This document shows positions 1 through 8,053 of a stretch of 64,000 nt of DNA, in pieces. The position numbers and the translations under genes were made by a program. Under the pieces are notes generated by a model. That model searched no databases. It saw only the letters and a list, made by a program, of their open reading frames with translations, and was not told the origin of the DNA. The DNA comes from Cohnella sp. GbtcB17 (GTDB lineage: Bacteria > Bacillota > Bacilli > Paenibacillales > Paenibacillaceae): positions 51,998 through 115,997 of the forward strand of contig NZ_JAGXJW010000021.1 of assembly GCF_019091135.1 (NCBI RefSeq), in the 5' to 3' direction. Position 1 is the stretch's first letter. Every line of letters begins with the position of its first letter.

Positions 1-378
1 TGCTCCGTCTCCTACGTACAGACCAATTGCAATTTTATGGAGTCGATCTGGATACATTCCTCCCCGCTGCACGCCGGCGAGTTTTTCCACGGCGCGTTCG
101 AAGCGATCGGCAAGGACACGCCTGTGTTCGCCTATCTGGGCACCGGCAAGACCCGTCCGATGGAAGAACGGGCGGTCAAGTTCCTGCAGCGCACCACGAG
201 CAAGCTTACCGTGCTGGACGCGGCCTCCGTCGATCTGTCCGGCATTGCGGAATGGACGCGGCCCTACGTTGGCACGCTTGTATTGAACAATCTGGGCACG
301 CGCTACTGCACGGAGATCTCTGCGATCAAAGGGCATCCGATGTCGTCCCGCCGCTATATGGGCGTCGAAAAGTATTAA
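1..378 (+). CDS. frlB: Fructoselysine-6-phosphate deglycase, C-terminal part (SIS domain)
   Basis: The reading frame is open from base 1, so the 5' end lies outside the window and only about 125 C-terminal residues are visible. They contain the SIS-type isomerase end seen in FrlB/GlmS-like proteins (IHSSPLHAGEFFHG, then TRPMEERAVKF and a closing HPMSSRRYM). FrlB cleaves fructoselysine 6-phosphate to glucose 6-phosphate and lysine in the cytoplasm. The next gene, 21 bp downstream, is an FrlD-like kinase that would make this substrate, which strongly supports the assignment over other SIS sugar isomerases. The in-frame ATG at 37 is internal and is not the start. Confidence 0.82.
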   Translation, partial: CSVSYVQTNCNFMESIWIHSSPLHAGEFFHGAFEAIGKDTPVFAYLGTGKTRPMEERAVKFLQRTTSKLTVLDAASVDLSGIAEWTRPYVGTLVLNNLGTRYCTEISAIKGHPMSSRRYMGVEKY

Positions 379-399
379 CGGCAAGGGGGCGCCGCACGG

Positions 400-1221
400 A
401 TGAAAATCTTGGGCGTAGGCGACAGCGTCATGGACGCTTATCTTCACAAGAAGCTGCTGTATCCCGGCGGAAACGCCGTAAACGTGCCAGTTCTGGCCCT
501 CCGCTGCGGCGCGAAGGCGGCGGGTTATATCGGCTTGATGGGCGACGACGAGCCCGGCCGCCACTTTGTCCGGGCGCTCGAGGAGGAAGGCCTGGACACT
601 CGCCGGATACGCGTGCTGCACGCGAAGACCGCGCAGAACTATATCCGCGTGGACGAGACGGGCGATCGCCACTTCGTCGGCAACAACGGCTTCGACGTGG
701 CGCAGTTGATGGCCCAGCTGCGGCTTCGCGACGAGGATTATGCGCTGATGGAGCAGTACGACCTGGTCCATACGAGCGTGCACAGCTTTCTGGACGAATT
801 TCTGCCGGCGATCGCGCGGAGAGCGCCGCTGTCGATGGACTTTTCAGACGGCTACACGCCTCAGAATATCGAGCGGATCTGCCCGCTTTTACGGTTTGCC
901 TTTTTCTCCGGGGGCGGCAAGTCGGACGAAGAGGTGGACGATCTGGCGCAGTTGGCGCTGCGCAGCGGCGCGCGCACCGTCGTCATTACCCGCGGCCTGC
1001 AAGGCTCCTGCATATTCGAGCAAGACCGCAAGCTGACGCAGAAGGCGGTTCGGGTAGACGCCGTAGATGCGCTTGGCGCAGGCGACGCATACATTGCCGC
1101 CTTCCTTACCGCTTATTTTAGCAATGGCGGCGATGCTGCGCTTGCCGCCGAATCCGCTTCGGCTTTTGCCGCGCAGAGTTGCCTGCACCATGGCGCATTC
1201 GGATGCGAGCTTCAGCTGTGA
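400..1221 (+). CDS. frlD: Fructoselysine 6-kinase (PfkB family)
   Basis: 273-residue PfkB/ribokinase-type sugar kinase expected to phosphorylate fructoselysine taken up from Amadori products. The N-terminus (MKILGVGDSVMDAY, then YPGGNAVNVPVLA) matches the FrlD type, and the C-terminal anion-hole and catalytic segment DALGAGDAYIAAFL carries the GAGD aspartate base. An AAGGGGG ribosome binding site lies about 10 bp before the ATG. It follows frlB closely, so the two are probably cotranscribed, and a hairpin terminator follows at 1264. The substrate is inferred from context; the kinase family itself is clear. Confidence 0.85.
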   Translation: MKILGVGDSVMDAYLHKKLLYPGGNAVNVPVLALRCGAKAAGYIGLMGDDEPGRHFVRALEEEGLDTRRIRVLHAKTAQNYIRVDETGDRHFVGNNGFDVAQLMAQLRLRDEDYALMEQYDLVHTSVHSFLDEFLPAIARRAPLSMDFSDGYTPQNIERICPLLRFAFFSGGGKSDEEVDDLAQLALRSGARTVVITRGLQGSCIFEQDRKLTQKAVRVDAVDALGAGDAYIAAFLTAYFSNGGDAALAAESASAFAAQSCLHHGAFGCELQL

Positions 1222-1263
1222 TCCGATCGGATTTTTCGCACCATGCTTACGTATGAAAAGGAT

Positions 1264-1290
1264 GTGGCCGCTTGCGGTCACTCTTTTCTT
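1264..1290 (+). terminator. Intrinsic terminator after frlD
   Basis: GTGGCCG and CGGTCAC form a 7-bp stem (one G-T wobble) around a CTTG tetraloop, followed by TCTTTTCTT. It lies 42 bp after the frlD stop and would close the frl transcript. Confidence 0.6.
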
Positions 1291-1317
1291 ATTGTTGCCG
1301 CTATTTTTTGCTAAACT
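1289..1317 (+). promoter_or_regulatory. Putative SigA promoter for the YesM/YesN pair
   Basis: TTATTG (1289-1294) and TAAACT (1312-1317) are separated by exactly 17 bp, directly after the frlD terminator and about 19 bp before the sensor kinase start. The -10 is imperfect, so this is a candidate only. Confidence 0.4.
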
Positions 1318-1335
1318 AGTTATGACACATTCTGC

Positions 1336-3141
1336 GTGACCGTCGGGGGAATCGACATACGGCCAAAGAGATCGAATCAGCTGTGGAAGAGCGGAATCTT
1401 AAAAAAAATCATGCTTTTTCTTGTGTTCGGGTTTCTTTTTCCGCTGGTTATTGCGGTTCTCTTTTTTCTGCAGCGCCTCTATCAGGAAATGAGCGTCCAG
1501 GCGATCGCATCCTACCAAAATGTCAATCAGCAAATGCTGCAAACGCTGGGCTCCGTATTGGACAGCGTCAACAAGTATACGACGTACCCGTACTACAACA
1601 GCGATTTTCAATCATTTTTGCATCGCGACTATCGGACGGAGCGGGGTCTGCTGGACATCACGACCGATACGCGGCTGTACAAGCGCTATGTTCACGAGCA
1701 AATATTAAGATATAACAGCAAGATCAGTACGGCCGTGCTGTTTAATACGACTTCCGATACCCGGTTCGTCGGCGGGTATTATCCGGACGAGGACGTCATG
1801 CGCGCCCTGGATCGGACGATGTCCCGTTTGCAGGATGCGAATGCGGCGGACGGCACGACCGTTACTTTTCAAGGGCTCGACCGTTATCGCGCCACCTATA
1901 TTGCCTCGGCGCGCCCCATCTTCGATCCCGCGGACCGGCGTTATTTGGGTTACTTCTGCCTAATCATTAATGCGCAGGAATTGAATGAGACCTTCCGTCA
2001 CCAGCGGCAGAACGGCGTTCGCCGCTATATTCTGGATCAGAACATGAAGATTGTCTACGACAGCGGCGGAGAACGGATCGGATTGACCGCCGATGGTCCG
2101 CTTGCGGCATTCGCCGCCATGGAGACGGATTACAAGCAGCAAATGCTGGACGGCCAGCATATGGCGCTGCTGAAGAGCGTATCCGAGCCTACGGGCTGGC
2201 GCGTGGTCACGTTCGTCAATTCGGATCTTTTATTCGAAGACGTCCGCAAACGCCAGCAAAATTTAACGCTTATCCTGATGGCGATGCTGCTGGCGGCGAT
2301 CGGCGCCGCGATCTGGTTCGCCGTATCGATCTCTCGCCCCATCAATCGCTTGCGCCATGTCATCGCCAGCAACGTCGAGAAGCGCTTCCGTACGCTTGTG
2401 CCGGTAACGTCGAACGACGAGGTCGGCGATCTGGCGCACAGCTTCAACCAGATGCAGGAGGAGATGAAGCAGCTGCTGAGCCAGGTCGTGGCGCAGGAGC
2501 GGGCGAAAAGAACGGCCGAAATCCACGCGCTGCAGGCGCAGATCAATCCCCATTTTCTTTACAATACGCTGAATACGATCAAGTGGATGGCCAATATGCA
2601 GTGTGCCGACAATATCGGCGAAGCCACCGCGAGTCTCATTTATATGCTCCGCTACGCATCGTCGATGCAGGGCGATCTCGTGACGATACGCGATGAACTG
2701 CAGTTCGTCGAAAAGTATCTTTCTCTGATGCAGCTGCGATACTGCGACCGGTTCGATGTGAGGTTCGACATCGAGGAGGAAGCGCTCGACGGCCTGAGTT
2801 TACGATTTTTGCTGCAGCCGTTCGTGGAGAATGCCATTTTTCACGGATTTCAAGGCAACGAAGCCGCCAATCTGCTGACCATCGGCGCGCGCGTCGATCG
2901 CCAGGACTTGATATTGACGGTGGAGGACAACGGCGTGGGGATGACCGACCGCCAATTGATGCATATTCAAGCGGACGATCTCCATCGCGAAGGCTTCAAT
3001 TCCATCGGCATACGCAACGTCATGGAACGTATCAAGCTGCATTACGACGACAGGTACGGAGTCGTTTTATCCAGCGGGCCGATGCGCGGGACCCGGGTCG
3101 TCATTAACCTTCCAATGGAAACGAACAAGGCGGGACGGTGA
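1336..3141 (+). CDS. YesM-type sensor histidine kinase
   Basis: 601-residue membrane sensor kinase. An N-terminal transmembrane segment (about residues 25-45) is followed by an extracellular sensor region, a second membrane segment (about 310-330), a HAMP linker, and a His_kinase domain with the phospho-acceptor motif QINPHFLYNTLN near residue 400. The N box is QPFVENAIFHG and the ATP lid region is VEDNGVGM. The response regulator gene begins 7 bp after its stop, so they form a pair. Its position after frlBD suggests it senses the same sugar and controls a transporter outside the window, but this is inference. The GTG start at 1336 lacks a clear ribosome binding site; ATG 1411 is an alternative. 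Confidence 0.85.
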   Translation: MTVGGIDIRPKRSNQLWKSGILKKIMLFLVFGFLFPLVIAVLFFLQRLYQEMSVQAIASYQNVNQQMLQTLGSVLDSVNKYTTYPYYNSDFQSFLHRDYRTERGLLDITTDTRLYKRYVHEQILRYNSKISTAVLFNTTSDTRFVGGYYPDEDVMRALDRTMSRLQDANAADGTTVTFQGLDRYRATYIASARPIFDPADRRYLGYFCLIINAQELNETFRHQRQNGVRRYILDQNMKIVYDSGGERIGLTADGPLAAFAAMETDYKQQMLDGQHMALLKSVSEPTGWRVVTFVNSDLLFEDVRKRQQNLTLILMAMLLAAIGAAIWFAVSISRPINRLRHVIASNVEKRFRTLVPVTSNDEVGDLAHSFNQMQEEMKQLLSQVVAQERAKRTAEIHALQAQINPHFLYNTLNTIKWMANMQCADNIGEATASLIYMLRYASSMQGDLVTIRDELQFVEKYLSLMQLRYCDRFDVRFDIEEEALDGLSLRFLLQPFVENAIFHGFQGNEAANLLTIGARVDRQDLILTVEDNGVGMTDRQLMHIQADDLHREGFNSIGIRNVMERIKLHYDDRYGVVLSSGPMRGTRVVINLPMETNKAGR

Positions 3142-3148
3142 AGCATGC

Positions 3149-4693
3149 ATGCGGATTATGATCGTAGACGACGAGACGTTTTTCCGGACCAGCTTTGAAA
3201 AATACATCGATTGGCAATCGCTCGGGTGCGAGGTCGTCGGTCTCGCCTCCAACGGGCAGGAAGCGCTGGAAGCGATCGGCCGCTTACAGCCCGATCTTGT
3301 ATTTTTGGACATCCAGATGCCCGTGATGAACGGACTTGAATTTCTTGAAAGGTACGGCGGGCAGAAGCAGAAGCACAAAGCTCGCATCGTGGTGCTGAGC
3401 AGTTTTCATGAGTTCGAGTATGTCCGTCAGGCGTTGCGGTTCGGAGCGGCGGATTATATTCACAAGGAAGAAATGGGAGGCGAGCTGCTCGCGCGCATCA
3501 TCGAGCAGCAGAGCGATGCGATGCAGGCGCTTCGCAGCTCCGGGTCCGAACGACCGGGCCCGCTCGCCTCGCAAGCCTACCTGCAAAAAATGCTGCACGA
3601 TTTGGACTTCGAAGCGCTGGACGACGGTTCGTCCAGTCCGGCCTTGTCGATTCGACCCGGTCATCTTTATGTGATTACGATGCGATTTCGCCAGTTTCCC
3701 GCCATCAAGCAGCGCTACCGGGGCCATGAGCATCGGCTGTACGAAGGCGTGCAGGCGACGATGAAGGAGATGCTGGGCGGGCAGAAGGAACTGGAATGCC
3801 TGTTCTACGACAAACGCACGTTCTGCATGATTAAATCGTTCTCCGACACCGCTTCGCGGTTGAGCATGCAGACGGAGATCGCCTATCTGGCTCAAAAAGG
3901 CGTCACGGGATTGCGGCGTTTTTTTAACTTGCAAGCCTGCGTCGGCGTCAGCCGTGCGCATCGGTCGTTCAGAGACTTGGCGCAAGCGGCGGAAGAGGCG
4001 ATTATGGCCGGCATGATGGAGTTTACGTCCGCCAAGGATGCGGTGCGCTATTATTCGGATATGCAGCATTGCCGCTTCGTGGAGCATGTCTCGACGGACA
4101 AGCTCTGTCGCGCCCTTGAGACCGCTTCGCCGGATGACTGGATGAAGCTGCTTCAAAGCGGCTTTTACGTCGATGACGCGCAGGCGATTCTGAGCCCGGC
4201 GGCAACGGCCGTAGCGGCCAAAAACATCGTATGCCATTTTGTCGCCAGCCCGGACGGACGGGACAGGGCGTTCCATCAAATCGAAATGGCCGAGAGCCGG
4301 GACGAGATGCTTGAGCTTCTTGCGCAGCTCCTGCATAGGCGTCATGTCGTGAGCACGTCCAAGTCAGATAGCGGCCATCCGTTGATCGCGGCCGTCCGGG
4401 GGATTATTCACGAGCATTACGCGCACGCCGCCCTGTCGCTGGAGCAGATCGCCTCGCAAGTCAACGTAAGCGAAAGCTATCTAAGCCGGATCTTCCGGAA
4501 GGAAGTCGGATTGACGGTCACCGATTATATTAATCGTACGCGAATCGACAACGCGCTTCATCTGCTGGAGGGCGGCGAGGACCGGATCTATCAGGTGGCG
4601 TACGCCGTCGGCTACAGCAATGTCGAACATTTCAACCGCACCTTTAAAAAGCTCACGGGCCGCTCCCCCGGCTCCTTCCGCGCGCGCAAATAG
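3149..4693 (+). CDS. YesN-type response regulator with AraC output domain
   Basis: 514-residue cytoplasmic regulator. The N-terminal receiver (about 1-120) keeps the acidic pair (IVDDE), the phospho-acceptor in LVFLDIQMPVMNG near residue 55, and the conserved lysine in YIHKEE. A middle region of unknown function is followed by an AraC/XylS double helix-turn-helix at about 415-514 (LEQIASQVNVSESYLSRIF and VAYAVGYSNVEHFNRTFKK). It is paired with the YesM kinase directly upstream. Such pairs usually activate sugar ABC transporter operons. No nearby target is visible downstream, so its regulon is probably upstream of the window or at a distance. Confidence 0.87.
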   Translation: MRIMIVDDETFFRTSFEKYIDWQSLGCEVVGLASNGQEALEAIGRLQPDLVFLDIQMPVMNGLEFLERYGGQKQKHKARIVVLSSFHEFEYVRQALRFGAADYIHKEEMGGELLARIIEQQSDAMQALRSSGSERPGPLASQAYLQKMLHDLDFEALDDGSSSPALSIRPGHLYVITMRFRQFPAIKQRYRGHEHRLYEGVQATMKEMLGGQKELECLFYDKRTFCMIKSFSDTASRLSMQTEIAYLAQKGVTGLRRFFNLQACVGVSRAHRSFRDLAQAAEEAIMAGMMEFTSAKDAVRYYSDMQHCRFVEHVSTDKLCRALETASPDDWMKLLQSGFYVDDAQAILSPAATAVAAKNIVCHFVASPDGRDRAFHQIEMAESRDEMLELLAQLLHRRHVVSTSKSDSGHPLIAAVRGIIHEHYAHAALSLEQIASQVNVSESYLSRIFRKEVGLTVTDYINRTRIDNALHLLEGGEDRIYQVAYAVGYSNVEHFNRTFKKLTGRSPGSFRARK

Positions 4694-4753
4694 AGGGCGG
4701 GCGTGCACGCGCTTCGCCATTCATTCTCAAGCTCGCTTTCTTAGATGTATTTG

Positions 4754-4759
4754 TATAAT
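4754..4759 (+). promoter_or_regulatory. -10 element upstream of the Imm22-like gene
   Basis: A consensus TATAAT preceded directly by TTTG lies 31 bp before the start of the immunity-like gene. I see no convincing -35 at 16-18 bp, so only the -10 is claimed. Confidence 0.4.
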
Positions 4760-4790
4760 ATAGGATCAAATACAAGCAAGGGAGATTTGA

Positions 4791-5573
4791 ATGATGCCTA
4801 GCATGCACGTATGGGTAGGATATTTTGAATCTGAAGAACAGTTTGAGCAATATGTAGACCAAAAGGAATATTTAAAGGCTTGGGCCATTTACGATAACGA
4901 ACCTCCAACAGGGGGAGCGGAAGATGCAGAACCGAGTCCTGCGTTACGATGTGAATTTTGCAAGGAAGTCGAGCTGGACACCTATGACGAAGACTACATA
5001 GAACTACAATATTACGGAGATTCAGTGGATATAGATCGCATAGCCGATGCCGTTATGGCCGATAAAGAAGAGCTCGCAAGGTTGTGGAGTCGGCATCGGT
5101 TGGATCGGGTGAATGCGCTGATCGCCTACGAAGACAAGGATTTAAGCACGGAGAGCGCGTCAAAATCCGTTCGTACAACATACTTGGGCAAGGTAAACAG
5201 GATTACTGAAAATAAAGAAGCCGATCGTGCTTCCGTTCATTATTTATGGGTTGGGGAAAGCGAGACGCTGTCCATACAAACGTCCGCAGCGGTAAAAAAA
5301 GAATTGCAGAAAATGAACATCGACGAAGATGCGATTGGAAATATTCATTTTTACTATAGTCGTAAAAAGGAAAAGCTGGACGAAATGATCATCATGCAAG
5401 TAGAAGACTTTCATGTTGCGGAAAGCATGATTTTAAAAGTCGACGACATGCAAATATCCCCTACGGCAAATGCCATTCTCGATTTGATTGTATATGAAAA
5501 ATTTAAAATAGACGGTTCGGCGATCGGTTCTGCTTTAGGGATGACGTATATCGGAAAATTTGATTCTGAATGA
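4791..5573 (+). CDS. Imm22-family immunity-like protein with internal duplication
   Basis: 260-residue soluble, acidic protein. The N-terminal half (HVWVGYFESEEQFEQYV, then CEFCKEVELDTYDEDYIE) resembles immunity protein 22 of polymorphic toxin systems. The second half repeats the plan: WVGYFES is echoed by LWVGESE, and the end NALIAYE...TTYLGKV is echoed by LDLIVYE...MTYIGKF. A GGGAG ribosome binding site precedes ATG 4791 (ATG 4794 is also possible). Base composition is visibly more A+T-rich than the flanking genes, which may indicate transfer. No toxin gene is adjacent, so it looks like an orphan immunity gene. The family call rests on recalled motifs only. Confidence 0.6.
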   Translation: MMPSMHVWVGYFESEEQFEQYVDQKEYLKAWAIYDNEPPTGGAEDAEPSPALRCEFCKEVELDTYDEDYIELQYYGDSVDIDRIADAVMADKEELARLWSRHRLDRVNALIAYEDKDLSTESASKSVRTTYLGKVNRITENKEADRASVHYLWVGESETLSIQTSAAVKKELQKMNIDEDAIGNIHFYYSRKKEKLDEMIIMQVEDFHVAESMILKVDDMQISPTANAILDLIVYEKFKIDGSAIGSALGMTYIGKFDSE

Positions 5574-5579
5574 ATCGCC

Positions 5580-6113
5580 TCATCGATGAAAAAGCCGAAT
5601 GAGGTTCGAGATTTCTTCCAGCGTTTCCTGTTGACCGTTTTTGATCCACGTGATCCAAACTTCAAAAACGCCGGCGCTCATATAGTGAATCCAATAGTTT
5701 CGTTTTGCGCCCGTCCAGTCGGGAAACGGATTTAACCCATCGTAAAACCGCGCAATATGGCTTTTAAAAACCTGATACAGCAAGTCGGTGCAGCCGGCCT
5801 CGATCGCCAATCGGATCTCGCTTGTCATGGCGTGGAAAAAATGCGTCAAGTCCGCTATTTTCTGCTCATGGCTGATTTGATTGGCGATTTTATTAAAAAT
5901 ATCCGCGAATTTGGGTTCATAGTAAGCAGTGAATACTTGCTCCAAGCTTTCGTAATTTCGATAAAACGCCATTCGGCTGACGCCGGCTTTTTTGACGACT
6001 TCCGAAACGGTCAGCTTAGCGATTTTCTTTGTTTTCAAAAGCTCAAGCAGAGCCAAGGTGATCCATTCCTTGGTGTCTTTTCGTATCGCTTGCGCGTGCT
6101 CGGTCGCTGCCAT
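5580..6113 (-). CDS. TetR/AcrR family transcriptional repressor
   Basis: 177-residue regulator with an N-terminal TetR helix-turn-helix (LTVSEVVKKAGVSRMAFYRNYESLEQVF, in two stretches around residues 35-62) and a C-terminal ligand-binding helical domain. A GGAGGA ribosome binding site lies 6 bp before the ATG. It is divergent from the NAD-dependent reductase at 6231, and an inverted repeat in the shared promoter region is a likely operator, so it probably represses the reductase and itself. It converges with the Imm22-like gene, with only 6 bp between stops. The inducing ligand is unknown. Confidence 0.85.
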   Translation of the reverse strand: MAATEHAQAIRKDTKEWITLALLELLKTKKIAKLTVSEVVKKAGVSRMAFYRNYESLEQVFTAYYEPKFADIFNKIANQISHEQKIADLTHFFHAMTSEIRLAIEAGCTDLLYQVFKSHIARFYDGLNPFPDWTGAKRNYWIHYMSAGVFEVWITWIKNGQQETLEEISNLIRLFHR

Positions 6114-6193
6114 AACAGATCCTCCATTTTGTCACACATGCCTCTTTGCCGCTTGTATGCAATAAGCTTCAGTCTTATTATAAAGGCAAATCT

Positions 6194-6207
6194 GTTACAT
6201 GTGTAAC
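6194..6207. promoter_or_regulatory. Candidate TetR operator
   Basis: GTTACA and TGTAAC are perfect inverted 6-mers separated by TG, 24 bp before the reductase start and inside the divergent region shared with the tetR gene. Size and placement fit a TetR-family operator. Confidence 0.5.
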
Positions 6208-6230
6208 GTTAAATAAATGGAGGCTTCGCG

Positions 6231-7274
6231 ATGCCGGAAAATAACAACCCGCTCGTTTTAGTGACCGGAGGCTCGGGCTTTATTGCGGTTCATATTATTT
6301 TAAATTTGCTGGCGAAAAAGTACCGCGTGCGGACGACGCTCCGCACGATGGACAGACAGGACGAGGTCCGAGCGATGCTAAGATCGGGCGGGATCGCCGA
6401 TTTTAACGACTTGTCGTTCGTTCAAGCCGATCTTACTTCCGATACGAACTGGAAGGATGCGACCGAGGGAGCGGACTATGTCATCCATGTCGCTTCTCCG
6501 ACGCCCAATCGAATCTACAAAGACGAGGATGAAATGATTCGGCCCGCGGTCGAAGGCGTACTGCGCGTGCTGAGAGCTGCGCGCGATGCTGGCGTCAAAC
6601 GCGTCGTACTGACCTCCGCCTTCGGCGCGATCGGGGTGGGACATCGTCGTCACATCGGTCCGTATACCGAGACGGATTGGTCCAATACGGACGCCAACAT
6701 TCACCCCTACCAGAAGTCCAAGACGCTCGCCGAGCAAGCTGCCTGGCGGTTTGTTCAACAAGAAGGAAAGGGAATGGAGCTGGCGACCGTTAATCCAGTC
6801 GGGGTGATGGGACCGATTCTGGGCCAGGATTATTCCCATTCCAACGACATCGTTCGTCAGATGCTGGAGGGCAAGCTGAAGGCCGTCCCCAAAATTTTTT
6901 CGGATTACGTGGACGTGCGGGACGTTGCCGAACTGCATGTATTGGCCATGACACGTCCCGAAGCCAAAGGCGAACGCTTTATCGCCTCCACCGCGGAAAA
7001 TCTTTCAACGCTGCAGGTCGCGAATATTTTGCGGAAGCATCTGGGGGACGATGCGAAGGATGTACCAAAGAAGGAAGTGGCGAATACGATCGTTCGCGCG
7101 GCGGCCATATTTAATCCCAAGCTAAGAATGATCGCGACGCTCTTGGGCAAAGATTTGTCCACGAGCAACGAGAAGGCCAAACGTCTGCTGGGATGGACGC
7201 CGCGTTCGGCGGAGGAAGCGATTGTCGCGACCGGCAGAAGCATGATCAAAGTTATGAAGGGGCAAATGAAATAA
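6231..7274 (+). CDS. NAD(P)-dependent epimerase/dihydroflavonol-reductase-like protein
   Basis: 347-residue extended short-chain dehydrogenase. The Rossmann glycine motif VTGGSGFIAVHI is at residues 10-21 and the catalytic YxxxK pair appears as YQKSK near residue 161. Overall it resembles bacterial dihydroflavonol-4-reductase-like or aldehyde-reductase proteins rather than sugar epimerases. A GGAGG ribosome binding site precedes ATG 6231. It is divergent from a TetR repressor with a palindrome between them, a usual arrangement for an inducible detoxifying reductase. The substrate cannot be deduced. Confidence 0.78.
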   Translation: MPENNNPLVLVTGGSGFIAVHIILNLLAKKYRVRTTLRTMDRQDEVRAMLRSGGIADFNDLSFVQADLTSDTNWKDATEGADYVIHVASPTPNRIYKDEDEMIRPAVEGVLRVLRAARDAGVKRVVLTSAFGAIGVGHRRHIGPYTETDWSNTDANIHPYQKSKTLAEQAAWRFVQQEGKGMELATVNPVGVMGPILGQDYSHSNDIVRQMLEGKLKAVPKIFSDYVDVRDVAELHVLAMTRPEAKGERFIASTAENLSTLQVANILRKHLGDDAKDVPKKEVANTIVRAAAIFNPKLRMIATLLGKDLSTSNEKAKRLLGWTPRSAEEAIVATGRSMIKVMKGQMK

Positions 7275-7282
7275 TACGTGCT

Positions 7283-7325
7283 GCAATAACCAATTGTTGT
7301 AACTTATTGCGGCAATTTATATAAT
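7283..7325 (+). promoter_or_regulatory. SigA promoter with overlapping inverted repeat
   Basis: TTGTAA (7297-7302) and TATAAT (7320-7325) are spaced by 17 bp. A perfect 7-bp inverted repeat, GCAATAA (7283-7289) and TTATTGC (7304-7310), encloses the -35. This would drive the OmpR-type regulator at 7376, and the repeat is a candidate operator. Confidence 0.6.
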
Positions 7326-7375
7326 ACGACCATGAAAACGTTCAGCAGAGCGGGGATTGTGGAGGCGAAAAAGAC

Positions 7376-8053
7376 ATGACCCGAATTGTTGTCGCAGACG
7401 ACGACGCGCACATCCGCAAGCTCATCGCCTTGTATTTGCAGAACGAAGGATTTGACACCGCCGAGGCGTCGGACGGGATCGAGGCGCTCTCCCTCATGGA
7501 GCAGTCGTCTGTCGATGCCGTGATTCTCGATATTATGATGCCGTACATGGACGGCTGGGAATTGTGCAGGGAGATTCGGCGCCTCTACCCGGAGATGCCC
7601 CTGCTGATGGTGACGGCCATCGGCGAATCGGCGCAAAAGGTGAAGGGCTTTCAGCTTGGCACGGACGATTATGTGACCAAGCCCTTCGATCCCTTGGAGC
7701 TTGTGATGCGCGTAAAAGCGTTGCTGAAGCGTTATCGGATCGCTGCCTCCCAGATCGTCCGATTGGGCGGGATCGTGTTGGACCGGCGTGCCGGCAAAGT
7801 GTTCCGCGAAGGCGAAGCGCTTCTCATACCTCTAAAGGAGTTTGAGCTGCTGTTTATGCTGGCCTGTCACCCGGGACAAATATTGACCAGAGCGCAGCTG
7901 ATCGTGCAAATCTGGGGGATGGATTACGAAGGCGACGACCGAACCGTCGATGTCCATATTAAACGGATCAGGGAGCGATTCGCCGAAGATACCGGGCATT
8001 TTCGCATCGAGACGGTGCGCAGTCTCGGATACCGGCTAGAGGTGCATCAATGA
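7376..8053 (+). CDS. OmpR/PhoB-type response regulator
   Basis: 225 residues. The receiver (1-120) has the acidic pair in VVADDD, the phospho-acceptor in AVILDIMMPYMDG near residue 54, and the lysine in DYVTKPFDP. A C-terminal winged helix (about 130-225) contains LTRAQLIVQIWG and the DNA-recognition stretch DRTVDVHIKRIRERF. A GGAGG site lies upstream. Its stop overlaps the start of the kinase by 4 bp (ATGA), so the pair is translationally coupled, and an S41 peptidase follows 89 bp after the kinase. The signal is unknown. Confidence 0.9.
   Translation: MTRIVVADDDAHIRKLIALYLQNEGFDTAEASDGIEALSLMEQSSVDAVILDIMMPYMDGWELCREIRRLYPEMPLLMVTAIGESAQKVKGFQLGTDDYVTKPFDPLELVMRVKALLKRYRIAASQIVRLGGIVLDRRAGKVFREGEALLIPLKEFELLFMLACHPGQILTRAQLIVQIWGMDYEGDDRTVDVHIKRIRERFAEDTGHFRIETVRSLGYRLEVHQ

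Noticed and set aside
1222..1235. TCCGATCGGA followed by Ts as a terminator
   Set aside because: The palindrome is too short to form a stem with a loop; the GTGGCCG/CGGTCAC hairpin just downstream is a better candidate.
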